From: Bacteroidales bacterium
Lineage (GTDB): Bacteria; Bacteroidota; Bacteroidia; Bacteroidales; UBA7960
Length of the DNA stretch: 33,290 nucleotides
Assembly (NCBI GenBank): GCA_007118135.1
Contig: SKSE01000149.1
Span: 1 to 33,290 of the forward strand
Direction: 5' to 3'
The position numbers and the translations under genes are program-made. The notes beneath the pieces are model-generated. The model ran no database searches. It was given only the letters and a program-made list of their open reading frames with translations, and was not told where the DNA came from. How positions within the stretch are numbered: position 1 is the first letter of the stretch; the number at the start of each line of letters is the position of its first letter. Positions 25,371-33,290 of the stretch are shown here, in pieces.

Positions 25371-26243
25371 TTATAATTCCTTATTGATTTTGTTTGCAAA
25401 TCGTTCGCCCAACTTTAAAAGTCCAAAAGTATTAAAGTGAACTTTGTCATCCGGGTAAGGAGAATTTGGTTCATCGAAACGCAGAGGCAAATCGTCTGTT
25501 TCAACTACAAAAGCTCTGTCTAATGCCAAATTATGACCAGAATTCTGATCCACATTTCTTTGTGCTTCACGAACTTCTTCCCGGCCGGTGAATCTGTCGA
25601 GAGGTATTGGAATTACATATGCATAAACAAACAACATTTTCGGTACATTTAACTGCTCACGTACTCTCTTTATAAAATGATTCAGATTTGTACCATAATT
25701 TCTGCTGTTTTCCAACCCCGCTATGTCACGTGCATCTGCTTCACCTTGAATCCAAATCATCGCCTTAATCCTGGGGTCAAATCCTTTTGCCTCCAATTCC
25801 TTCAATCCAACTTCAACAGTATAAATAAACTTTTTAAACTCTGGGCCAAAGCTTTCTGTGTCATTTTTATGTTTTCCGGGAGCCCATTGATAGTATAAGT
25901 TTGAGCCTGATAAACCATGTTTAATTAATGCGATTTCTCTTTCCGGTTTTAGATGCTTTAGCTTTGTTCCCAAACTCAATTCGACACCAAACTTATCAGG
26001 AGTTTCTGAGGCCTGGCACAGAGGTCCCCATTCCATTGCCTTACCACCTCCTCCTAATTCACTGGAATAAAAAAAATGCACCGATTTATCTATTTCAAAA
26101 TCAGGGGGAATATTTTTCATATATCCCTGACCAGTTGCATTCGACTGACCTCCAATTAAATATACATCAATCTGTTTGTTTTCCTGCGAGCAAGAAACCA
26201 AAACCGAAAAAACCAGAAAGAACATCAAAAAATATCGTTTCAT
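25371..26243 (-). CDS. SASA-domain carbohydrate esterase (SGNH fold), lipoprotein
   Basis: I chose the ATG at 26243 for its compact lipoprotein signal (MKRYFLMFFLVFSVLVSC); an in-frame ATG at 26261 adds six residues. The mature protein carries SGNH/SASA motifs: LIGGQSNATGQG with the nucleophile Ser40 (counted from the longer start), IWIQGEADARD, and a terminal DDKVHFNTFG with Asp272 and His275. SASA enzymes remove O-acetyl groups from sialic acids or acetylated polysaccharides. Placed between two sulfatases, it probably de-esterifies the same glycan. Whether the substrate is sialic acid or another acylated sugar is not decided by the sequence; no sialidase is in the window. Confidence 0.85.
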   Translation of the reverse strand: MKRYFLMFFLVFSVLVSCSQENKQIDVYLIGGQSNATGQGYMKNIPPDFEIDKSVHFFYSSELGGGGKAMEWGPLCQASETPDKFGVELSLGTKLKHLKPEREIALIKHGLSGSNLYYQWAPGKHKNDTESFGPEFKKFIYTVEVGLKELEAKGFDPRIKAMIWIQGEADARDIAGLENSRNYGTNLNHFIKRVREQLNVPKMLFVYAYVIPIPLDRFTGREEVREAQRNVDQNSGHNLALDRAFVVETDDLPLRFDEPNSPYPDDKVHFNTFGLLKLGERFANKINKEL

Positions 26244-26584
26244 ACTTTTGAAATGATTCATTAAAATTTATTCACAAAAACACCAATCTCTATATCAAAA
26301 AGAGCTTTCAAAATCAAAGCCAGATCATACCCGTATGTTGCCATTTTGTATTATTTATTGTTTTGATTGCAGGAAGTAACTGCTGGCAAAAATAATAAAA
26401 TTACAATCCTTGTTAATCCACTAATTAAACTCATTATTCGTTTTATTATGGTTTTTAAATAAAACAAATCCATGCGATAACTATTTCATTTCAATATTCA
26501 TCCTTGAAGAATCGTCACTTGAAAATCCGCTAATTTAAAAGGAATTGCAATTAACGAAGCATCACAATCCTGAGTATTCCGGAT
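26244..26584. other. AT-rich gap between sulfatase and SASA esterase, no gene seen
   Basis: The stretch is more than 320 bases and is the widest break in the right-hand minus-strand cluster. I looked here for the missing C-terminal sulfatase motifs in all minus-strand frames near the break and saw none. After the stop the same frame stays open for about 28 codons without recognisable content. Confidence 0.4.
26387..26394 (-). promoter_or_regulatory. Candidate -7 box for the SASA-sulfatase pair
   Basis: The minus strand reads TATTTTTG, fitting TAnnTTTG, about 130-140 bases upstream of the esterase start. No good -33 element is seen, and in such AT-rich DNA a chance match is likely. Confidence 0.25.
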
Positions 26585-27832
26585 TTAGCTCAGCTGGATC
26601 AGCTTCCAGTCGCCCAGCCTTACAACTGATCCTGGCCGTGTGCGAAACAGGGGATCCTGTGTGGGATCTTTCTCTCCGAGGTATGTCTCGAGATAAACCG
26701 GGAAATGCCAGAACAAAGGACGATCTTCCAAAGTGCCTGAGCCCGTTAACAGAGTTAACAGCGACTGGCCATCAAGGTTTTTACCAGCTGGCTTTTCAAT
26801 ACCGGCCACTTCGAGAAGGGTCGGGAAAAAATCGAGCATAGTGACCGGAACATCAGAGTTTGAATTTTCCGGAATATGTCCTTTCCACCAGGCAAACATG
26901 GGAACACGAATACCGCCTTCGTAATATGAACCTTTTCCGGATCGTAAGCCTGGGATGGAAGTGAAGCTCAAATGTCCTCCGTTGTCAGAAATAAACAAAA
27001 TGAAGGTATTGTCCATTTTGCCGGTCTCTTTTAATATGGAAATCAATCTTCCAATCTGGGTATCCAGATTCTCAACCATGGTTGCGTAAGCAGCGTGACC
27101 TTGTCCTTTCCATACAGGCTTATCCTCATATTTAGATAATAAATCACTGACAACCTGGATGGGTGTATGAACAGCATAGGGAGCGTAATAGAGAAAAAAA
27201 TTCTTGTCGTTTACAGAGTTTATAAAATCTATGGTCTTATCCATGATCAGGTTCGTAAGGTAATAATCGTCTGTTGGAGATTCCAGTGGAACATTCGTGT
27301 AAGGGGGATAATAACTTCCGGGGTTGCCTGCCTCAGCCCCCCCTATGTTTATGTCAAATCCAAAATCGGTGGGGTCTTTACTCACGTGCCATTTGCCTGC
27401 ATGGCAGGTCACATAGCCCACTTCCTTCAGTGCCATTGGGATAATATACTGATCTTCGGACAGGAATAGTGTATTTTCAGTTGGGATCAATTTGCGATTT
27501 TTGCTCCTTCCTCTTTCAGAAGAGGCAACAGTATATATTCCATGTCGCGGAGTCCATTGTCCGGTCAGCATTGAGGCCCTGCTGGGAGCGCAATTTGAAG
27601 CAGAAGCATAGGCATTTGTAAAGATCATGCCACCGGCAGCCAATGCATCAAGATTGGGTGTTTCATAGTACTCTGACCCCATAAAACCGACATCGCGCCA
27701 TCCCATATCATCGATATTGATTAAAATAATATTTGGCCTTTTTGAGTTTTCATCAGAAAACTTGCAATCAGTTAGTGCAAAGGTTGCTGCAGCCAATCCT
27801 GCTGTTGCAATTCCAGTTTTGTAAATATTCAT
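26585..27832 (-). CDS. S1-family sulfatase, C-terminally short
   Basis: A lipoprotein-like signal (FALTDC, Cys23) leads into a type I sulfatase: Asp41-Asp42 in INIDDMGWRD, and the formylglycine motif CAPSR with Cys81. HAGKWHVSKD, FISDNGGHLSF, KGSYYEGGIRVPMFAWWKG and TMLDFFPTLLEVAGI follow in order. The protein stops at 415 residues with GSVVRLGDWKLIQLS, exactly where relatives continue with a closing block containing ELYNL and a long helix (about 60-90 more residues; compare the sulfatase at 23794). All core catalytic motifs are present, so it may fold, but the lost C-terminal subdomain often helps substrate binding. The F5/8 remnant ends 33 bases upstream of its ATG. Confidence 0.9.
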   Translation of the reverse strand: MNIYKTGIATAGLAAATFALTDCKFSDENSKRPNIILINIDDMGWRDVGFMGSEYYETPNLDALAAGGMIFTNAYASASNCAPSRASMLTGQWTPRHGIYTVASSERGRSKNRKLIPTENTLFLSEDQYIIPMALKEVGYVTCHAGKWHVSKDPTDFGFDINIGGAEAGNPGSYYPPYTNVPLESPTDDYYLTNLIMDKTIDFINSVNDKNFFLYYAPYAVHTPIQVVSDLLSKYEDKPVWKGQGHAAYATMVENLDTQIGRLISILKETGKMDNTFILFISDNGGHLSFTSIPGLRSGKGSYYEGGIRVPMFAWWKGHIPENSNSDVPVTMLDFFPTLLEVAGIEKPAGKNLDGQSLLTLLTGSGTLEDRPLFWHFPVYLETYLGEKDPTQDPLFRTRPGSVVRLGDWKLIQLS

Positions 27833-27865
27833 GACCGATTTTTTAATGGACTGCTATGTTGTCTT

Positions 27866-28111
27866 TTATATGCCTGAAGAGATCAGTATCTTAAAATCCG
27901 CTGCGCCTACCCTATCAAGTCCTTCGGGTGCCCGCAGGTTCGAGAATCTTACGTAACGGGCTTTGAATTCACCATCGAAAAACACTATTCTCTGGCTGGG
28001 GTCATTTTGTATGTTGTCAAAGCATCCCCGACGAATGATCTCCCGGCTTTCGCTGTTGTGGCTGATCATAACATCAGCAGATTGTTCATATTGATCTTGT
28101 TTTTGGATGTT
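27866..28111 (-). pseudogene. C-terminal remnant with an F5/8-type (discoidin-like) domain end
   Basis: An open stretch between stops encodes about 81 residues: YEQSADVMISHN, then RIVFFDGEFKARYVRFSNLRAPEG and GAADFKIL. The ARYVRFSNLRAPEG block is typical of the last strands of F5/8 type C carbohydrate-binding domains attached to glycosidases. There is an internal ATG at 28069 but no signal peptide and no catalytic part. It lies between the fusion enzyme and the short sulfatase and is most simply the 3' end of a deleted gene. It does not match the C-terminus of the 801-residue neighbour. A very small secreted binding protein is less likely. Confidence 0.6.
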
Positions 28112-28130
28112 TTAATTCAAAAAACCAGCT

Positions 28131-30536
28131 CTAATCTACGTAAAATGCTGAAAACACCTTTATGTCGGGTTCGGCTATGCTTTCTCCGATGGTTAGGCGC
28201 AGCCTGTCAACCCTGACATCATCGAATAGCTCTATGCGTTTATGACCAACCGACTCCCCCTCGCATAAAGTAACCCAACTGCCACCTATCCTGCCTTCCA
28301 CCTTGTATTTTCTGATCCTTTCCCCGTTTTTGATCTCTTCCTGTATGATCACATGGTTTACAGGCTGTCTGCTCCCCAGGTTTATGGTATGCACATTTCC
28401 TTTACCGGAAATGGTGGCCAGTGGGGTCTCAAAGCGCCTTCTGATCTCGTCACCCCACTCTTTGATCCGGGTTACATCAGGTTCAGGCATCAGACCAGTG
28501 GGATCAGGGGTAAGCCCCATGATCAGGGTCGAGTTCCTTCCAACGGACTTATAATACATCTCCATTAGGTTCTCCAAAGGGAAAATGTGGTCTTCGTCTT
28601 CAGGTTCCCAGAACCACTCATGGCGTCCATTATACCCGCGCAAGGGTGCATCGCTCATGGCAGGCATCCAATACGGCCCATCAGGATCGCCAGTCTTCAG
28701 CAGTTGAAAATTGTTGTCTGCAATTTCTTTTCGGGCCGACTCTCCTGCACCTGTCGAATAATACGGAAAAGTGGCCCAGCAGGGATAGGCAACAGTCCCT
28801 GACTCGGAACCGCCCCACCTGGCTTCTGCAAGTTGCAGATTATGATAAAATAGTGCGTTAGGCTGATATTGTTGCACAATGGGCAGCACATCGGGGGCTC
28901 CATTTTTGGGGTGGTCGGCGCCACCGTCGAACCAGACTTTGAAAAGCTCTCCGTAGTTGGTACATAATTCCTTTACCATGCCTTCAACCATCTGCTTATA
29001 CCAATGCTGGCGGTTCTCACGAAAAGGACCTTCACCCTTTACCTGGAAATCATGAACACCAAGAAATGAATTCCAGCGAATCCCAACATATATGCCCGGT
29101 TTAATGCCATACTTGAGGCACGAGTTCACAAAATCACGCACAATATCACCCTGTCCGTCCTGAAAATTAAGCGCCCTCATGCTGTAAGGGTTCACGTCCG
29201 ACTGGTATATGGCGAATCCGGTTTCGTGTGTGGCGGTAATCAGCGCAAAGGTAAACCCGGCATCCTTGATCGCTTTTACCCACTGGTCGGTATCAAGGTT
29301 TTCCGGATTGAAAATCTGGTAATCGGGCATTGGGTTGATCCTGTTCTGGTGTTGATTGTATCTTTTCCCGTCAAAAACGTGCAGGTCATAATGAAAGATG
29401 GCCCCCAACTCAGCCTCCTGCCAGGCCAGCTGACGGTGGTTGGGAAGAGGTGTCGGTTGCTCTTTTACAGGGAGAAATACGATGTAAGCATCATTGCCCT
29501 CTCTCACCGCCAAACTCAGCACCTTTGGTTCGCCATCCTCCTGATATACAAACGGGCGCTCCATGCGGTTGGGGATCACTTCAGAACCATCCAACAACGG
29601 GATCCGTTTGTGTTGAATCGCATATTCAGTGGCTTTTTGCCAGTCGATTCCATCTGTCGAGGTGATCATTCCTGTAAAATGATGCGCATGGAAAACACCG
29701 TAAAACCTGCCGCGTCCGGCATCGAACCAAACCGACATGTCTTCTGTGTCCATGTAATCAATCACTGCTCCGGGCTGCATTTCAAAAGGGCCTGCGGGCG
29801 TGTCGGAGATGGCCACGACCTGGTTGCGGGTAAATTGGGTGTCGGGCTTGTCACCTTTGACAATCAGGTAATACCTGCCATCACCGCCCTTTGAAATGGC
29901 GGGGTTAACGGTTAAAGTGATAATCGGACCTGAAGGTTCGATCAGTGGTTGATCCATGCGTATCCAGGGACCGTCGATTGACTCGGCCACTGCCACCCCG
30001 GTGCGCTGGTTCGGACGAAGGTATTCTCTCCAATTCGGGTGGCTATATCCCACACGGGCGGTCTCGATAAGCTCTTCTTCGGTGTAATCACGATCGCCCA
30101 TGTTGGTGGATACATAGTATAGATAATATTTCCCATCAAATTTCTTTATTTTGGGATTGTGAATCGTTATGGCATCCCAGTGCCCTTTCCCACGGCTCTG
30201 CATAACAGTTTCCTTATATTCCCAGGGGCCGGCCGGACTGTCGGAAACAGCACGGGCAATCTCGGAATGGGTCAACCAGCTCAGAAAAGTATATTCTTTA
30301 GGCCACCGCGAATAGAAAAGGTGGTACCTGCCATCGTCGCCCTTGATGATTGACGAACACCAGTTGAAGTAAACATCAGACTTAAAGATGTTTTCTTCTG
30401 CCAAAGGTTGCAGCCGATCTTTAAAAAACAGGTCGTCGGCAACATACTCTGAAAAAACAGCTGGCATTCCTAATAAAAATAAAACCAGTGATATTAGTGT
30501 TCTTGTTCTCAAAAAATTATTTTGTAAATGCTTCAT
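28131..30536 (-). CDS. Fusion of a GH43-like beta-propeller and a GH29 fucosidase
   Basis: After a signal peptide (about 1-29) residues 33-358 form a five-bladed-propeller-like domain related to GH43/GH117-type proteins: FNWCSSIIKGDDGRYHLFYSRWP, WDAITIHNPKIKKFDGKYYLYYVS and AISKGGDGRYYLIVKG. A short linker (QPTPLPNHRQ) leads at 371 into a GH29 barrel: AWQEAELGAIFHYDLHVFDG, ITATHETGF, and KVWFDGGAD with Asp537 as predicted nucleophile, ending STLIMGLTPDPTGLMP. A C-terminal sandwich (about 715-801) resembles the discoidin-like tail of such fucosidases. The barrel motif usually written KHHDG reads THETG here. The GH20 gene ends 11 bases upstream of its ATG. The propeller's substrate is unknown. 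Confidence 0.85.
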   Translation of the reverse strand: MKHLQNNFLRTRTLISLVLFLLGMPAVFSEYVADDLFFKDRLQPLAEENIFKSDVYFNWCSSIIKGDDGRYHLFYSRWPKEYTFLSWLTHSEIARAVSDSPAGPWEYKETVMQSRGKGHWDAITIHNPKIKKFDGKYYLYYVSTNMGDRDYTEEELIETARVGYSHPNWREYLRPNQRTGVAVAESIDGPWIRMDQPLIEPSGPIITLTVNPAISKGGDGRYYLIVKGDKPDTQFTRNQVVAISDTPAGPFEMQPGAVIDYMDTEDMSVWFDAGRGRFYGVFHAHHFTGMITSTDGIDWQKATEYAIQHKRIPLLDGSEVIPNRMERPFVYQEDGEPKVLSLAVREGNDAYIVFLPVKEQPTPLPNHRQLAWQEAELGAIFHYDLHVFDGKRYNQHQNRINPMPDYQIFNPENLDTDQWVKAIKDAGFTFALITATHETGFAIYQSDVNPYSMRALNFQDGQGDIVRDFVNSCLKYGIKPGIYVGIRWNSFLGVHDFQVKGEGPFRENRQHWYKQMVEGMVKELCTNYGELFKVWFDGGADHPKNGAPDVLPIVQQYQPNALFYHNLQLAEARWGGSESGTVAYPCWATFPYYSTGAGESARKEIADNNFQLLKTGDPDGPYWMPAMSDAPLRGYNGRHEWFWEPEDEDHIFPLENLMEMYYKSVGRNSTLIMGLTPDPTGLMPEPDVTRIKEWGDEIRRRFETPLATISGKGNVHTINLGSRQPVNHVIIQEEIKNGERIRKYKVEGRIGGSWVTLCEGESVGHKRIELFDDVRVDRLRLTIGESIAEPDIKVFSAFYVD

Positions 30537-30547
30537 AAGAAAAGTAT

Positions 30548-32425
30548 TTATCTCCGTTTCTTAAGCTCATCAATGCGCAGCCTGATCATTTTGCCAACAG
30601 GTTCCTCATCCCGATAGGTAATGACCTTCAGCCACGTGGCATCTTTTGGTATGGAAAGAACGTGCTCATACCTGGGACTGTACAAATCGGGGTGCGTATT
30701 GTCGAATGTATAAAAGATATCAAGGCCATCTATTTCCGTATCCAGTTTGATCTGCATTGGGGAATTTTCATCATAAAACGGGGTGATGATGGCATTGTAC
30801 ATGCTTCTGGCATAATTGATCCCACCAAAATCGGCCCGGATAAAATGATCTTCGGTTTTCTTCACAAAATGGGTCCAGTTCTTTCGCTCCGCAGGTGTCC
30901 AGAAGACCTCGGCCAAAGCCCAACCCCTGGGCCAGGTCATGTACTCGGCGTGTCTGAAATGGGGCACCGATTCAGTCCACAGATTGCCTTGCCCTCCCAG
31001 TATCAGATCAGCGTCAATGCCGTCGGGAACAGGCTCAAAATGATACGAATCAGTTAATCTGCACATTGAATAGGTATCTGGCTCAACGGAAGGTTCTCCC
31101 TGGTAAAGATCAAGATAGGTGTGATTATTGGGGGTCATAATAACCTCATGGCCTGCTTTTGCAGCCTCTATGCCTCCGGCCATACCTCTCCATGACATCA
31201 CAGTGGCTGAAGGGGCCAGCCCCCCTTCCAGTATTTCATCCCATCCAATTAGCTTCCTGTTTTTTGCCTGAAGTATCGTTTCAACCCTTTTTATAAAAAA
31301 GCTTTGAAGTTCATATGTGTCACTTAACCCCTCGTTTTTCATTCTTGCCCGGCATTTCGGGCATCTCTGCCAAAAGCCTTTGTATACTTCATCTCCGCCA
31401 ATGTGAACATACTCAAACGGAAACAGCATGGCCACTTCAGTAAAAATCTTGTCAAGATAATCGAAGGTAAGGTCGTTGCCGGCACACATGGTGTTTTCAT
31501 CTATTCTGTAAAATGGATTTCCTACATTAATATCGGTAACCGTTTGGGTGCATGATATTTCAGGGTAGGCTACTATGGCGGCAAGTGCATGGCCGGGTAT
31601 ATCAATCTCAGGCACAATTTCCACAAACCTGTCTTTTGCATACTGAACAATTTCCCTGATATCATCATGTGAATAGTACCCGCCATAATCTGCAGGTTCT
31701 CCATCCTGACGAGGGGTTCGTGTCCACCATTGCCCAACCCTTTTGGCCCTCCAGGCTCCTTTTTCGGTGAGCAGAGGCAGGTTTTGAATTTCAATTCTCC
31801 ATCCCTGATCATCGGTAAGATGCCAGTGGAAAATATTCATCTTGTACTCTGATAGCTGGTCAATATACTGCTTTACCTCCTCTTTGGTGAAAAAATGCCT
31901 GCTTACATCAAGCATTAACCCACGCCATTTAAATCTGGGCTTATCCAGTATCTCAGCACTCCTTATTTTCCATTCCACATCTTTCTTTAAGGAGTTGCTT
32001 TTTATCTCTGCAGGTAACATCTGCAACATGGTTTGGATTCCGTAGAAAACCCCATTCCCCTGATTGGCAACGATTTCAATATTCCGGGGGGTAACAGTAA
32101 GCCTGTATCCTTCATCACCCAAAAGTTCATCTTCAATATCCAGTAGTGTAAGATTAATGCCTCTGCCTGTTCCTTTTTTTATAGATAAACTGAAACCCAT
32201 TGCAGGTTCAATCCTGGTATTGAAGTATTGAGCTACAGCTTCCAGGCCTTCTCCTTCCCAATAAATTGCAGTGTTGTTTCTGATTGTGAAATAACCCGGT
32301 TTCAGGTCAATGTTTACGGGTTCGGGAATGATTGACAAGGCCTCATCCTTGAAATTTGATTCCTGTGTCTTCTGGCATGAAGCCACAAAACAAGCCAGGC
32401 ATAAAATAAAGAGTTGATTTTTCAT
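30548..32425 (-). CDS. Beta-N-acetylhexosaminidase, GH20, lipoprotein
   Basis: A lipobox (CFVASC, Cys17) precedes a 625-residue GH20 enzyme. The N-terminal alpha/beta domain (about 30-160) leads to RFKWRGLMLDVSRHFF, MNIFHWHLTDDQGWRIEI, EIDIPGHALA and the catalytic pair Asp345-Glu346 in YVHIGGDEV. Tryptophan-rich closing motifs (VMSWRGM, GGQGNLWTE, YMTWPRGWALAEVFWT) are present, and a small C-terminal sandwich with YTFDNTHP follows. GH20 removes terminal GlcNAc or GalNAc by substrate-assisted retention. It is complete and sits 47 bases after the GH29 at the edge and 11 bases before the fusion gene, so the three form a tight operon. Confidence 0.96.
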   Translation of the reverse strand: MKNQLFILCLACFVASCQKTQESNFKDEALSIIPEPVNIDLKPGYFTIRNNTAIYWEGEGLEAVAQYFNTRIEPAMGFSLSIKKGTGRGINLTLLDIEDELLGDEGYRLTVTPRNIEIVANQGNGVFYGIQTMLQMLPAEIKSNSLKKDVEWKIRSAEILDKPRFKWRGLMLDVSRHFFTKEEVKQYIDQLSEYKMNIFHWHLTDDQGWRIEIQNLPLLTEKGAWRAKRVGQWWTRTPRQDGEPADYGGYYSHDDIREIVQYAKDRFVEIVPEIDIPGHALAAIVAYPEISCTQTVTDINVGNPFYRIDENTMCAGNDLTFDYLDKIFTEVAMLFPFEYVHIGGDEVYKGFWQRCPKCRARMKNEGLSDTYELQSFFIKRVETILQAKNRKLIGWDEILEGGLAPSATVMSWRGMAGGIEAAKAGHEVIMTPNNHTYLDLYQGEPSVEPDTYSMCRLTDSYHFEPVPDGIDADLILGGQGNLWTESVPHFRHAEYMTWPRGWALAEVFWTPAERKNWTHFVKKTEDHFIRADFGGINYARSMYNAIITPFYDENSPMQIKLDTEIDGLDIFYTFDNTHPDLYSPRYEHVLSIPKDATWLKVITYRDEEPVGKMIRLRIDELKKRR

Positions 32426-32472
32426 GATGTGTTTGGTGATTTACGTTTAAAAAAAGATACCCGGATACTAAA

Positions 32473-33290
32473 TCATTCCCAGATTGCCTCATCAGCTATA
32501 TATTCATCTTCTCCCCTGATATAGCGTCCGACCTGGCGCAGTGTTGCAACATCAACATCCCTGATTCGCCCGTTGTAGTCGGGCCCAACATTCAGTGAAA
32601 AAATATTTCCATACTTTAAGGCACCAAGATAATCTTCATAGATTTTTCCAGCGGGATGGGCAAGGTGGTCATATTCAGGCAGGGAATAAAACCAATCGGC
32701 GCCTCCTGAACGTTTCGTTCCGTCTTCCAGATTGGCTGGCAGCAAAGGATAAGTAAATTCGGCCACCAAAAGATTTTCATAACTATCAGGGAGGTGGTGT
32801 TCGTTCCATACTGTGTTAATATCACCAATTGGCCCGGGCCTTCCTCTTTCTCTGATGTTCAAACGTCCGGCACCTTCTCCTGTGTTAAATCCAACGAAAC
32901 AGTTGGGTTGAAACTGATGCACCCATTTCACCGTTTCTGTGTGGCTTACCCCTCCGTTGCCCACTGCATGGTCCATCCAGAAAAACTCTATCGGACCATA
33001 TTGGGTGCACAATTCCTTCAATTGGGCTTTTTTCATTTCGGGATGATAACCGCCCTTCATCCAGCCACCATCTTCAGCGCCGGGCCAGTTCCAGTCGCCC
33101 TCGGAAAAATATAATGCCAACTTGATGCCGTATTTGTCGCACGACTTGCGAAGTTCGGCCAATACATCAATTCCGAGTGGACTGTTGGTCACTTTTTTAT
33201 CTGTGGTTTGGGTATCCCAAAGGCAAAAGCCATCGTGATGCTTGGTGAGAAAAAGTATGTAGTTCATTCCTGCCTCTTTTGCAACCCTTG
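32473..33290 (-). CDS. Alpha-L-fucosidase, GH29, 5' end outside window
   Basis: The frame is open through base 33290, so the N-terminus is missing; the first visible residues are RVAKEAGMNYILFLTKHHDGFCLW, the GH29 His-His motif. FFWMDHAVGNGG carries the predicted nucleophile aspartate, in a less usual WMDH context instead of WFDG. GNIFSLNVGPDYNGRIRDVDVATL closes the barrel and the protein ends soon after (DEAIWE), so there is little or no C-terminal sandwich. It is the fourth GH29 module of the locus. It is the most upstream visible gene of the right-hand operon. Confidence 0.9.
   Translation of the reverse strand, partial: RVAKEAGMNYILFLTKHHDGFCLWDTQTTDKKVTNSPLGIDVLAELRKSCDKYGIKLALYFSEGDWNWPGAEDGGWMKGGYHPEMKKAQLKELCTQYGPIEFFWMDHAVGNGGVSHTETVKWVHQFQPNCFVGFNTGEGAGRLNIRERGRPGPIGDINTVWNEHHLPDSYENLLVAEFTYPLLPANLEDGTKRSGGADWFYSLPEYDHLAHPAGKIYEDYLGALKYGNIFSLNVGPDYNGRIRDVDVATLRQVGRYIRGEDEYIADEAIWE

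Noticed and set aside
26579-26605. Sequence resembling the 5' part of a tRNA (GGATTTAGCTCAGCTGG)
   Set aside because: It lies inside the last codons of the sulfatase on the other strand, the D-stem pairs only partly, and no anticodon arm, T-arm or acceptor match follows.
29226-29894. 222-codon plus-strand frame opposite the fusion enzyme
   Set aside because: The opposite strand encodes clear GH43-like and GH29 motifs over the same bases, so this is an antisense shadow.

Overview
The window looks like a Bacteroidetes (Bacteroidota) chromosome segment, probably from a free-living or marine-type polysaccharide degrader. The reasons are the Bacteroidetes-style -7 box (TAnnTTTG) upstream of the nitrogen operon, many lipoprotein signals among secreted enzymes, and a dense run of glycoside hydrolases and sulfatases typical of this phylum's glycan-use loci. 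No rRNA, tRNA, CRISPR array or intact mobile element was seen. Product calls come from recognising motifs by eye; no database search was possible.

Layout. Bases 1-195 are the 3' end of a pirin-like gene on the plus strand. From 346 to 2782, on the minus strand, lies a nitrogen operon: TorF-type outer-membrane protein, PII signal protein, AmtB ammonium channel. It has a good promoter and paired GGGGGTA boxes upstream and a textbook terminator downstream. About 500 bases without a convincing gene follow.

From 3281 to the right edge almost every gene is on the minus strand and encodes a secreted carbohydrate-active protein. In coordinate order: a C-terminal remnant of a GH38-like gene, GH97, a DUF5054/GH38-like protein, GH29, a HEAT-repeat protein fused to a DUF1080 (3-keto-disaccharide hydrolase-like) domain, a Gfo/Idh/MocA oxidoreductase, an 825-residue lipoprotein that looks like a glycosidase but that I cannot place, GH110, GH29, GH92, then (plus strand) a PHP-domain lipoprotein, a sulfatase, a SASA-type esterase, a second sulfatase that seems C-terminally short, a remnant of an F5/8-like domain, a GH43-like/GH29 fusion, GH20, and a GH29 cut by the window edge. 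No SusC/SusD pair, transporter or regulator of the locus is in the window.

How the genes may work together (inference): alpha-linked fucose (four GH29 modules) and galactose (GH110, probably GH97) would be removed from chain ends, sulfate and acyl groups taken off by the sulfatases and esterase, HexNAc released by GH20, and mannose by GH92 and possibly the GH38-like enzyme. This set fits a fucosylated, alpha-galactosylated, sulfated glycan, such as an animal glycoprotein or mucin-type glycan or a marine sulfated polymer. The oxidoreductase and DUF1080 protein suggest an extra oxidation route through 3-keto sugars.

The most unusual signal is structural. Three separate gene 3'-ends without their 5' parts (3281-3505, 9007-9072, 27866-28111) sit directly next to related or complete genes. 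One sulfatase lacks its usual C-terminus, the GH38-like enzyme seems to lack two internal blocks, and two enzymes are fused. Together these suggest a locus reshaped by repeated deletion and recombination between tandem paralogues, or an assembly artefact with the same appearance.
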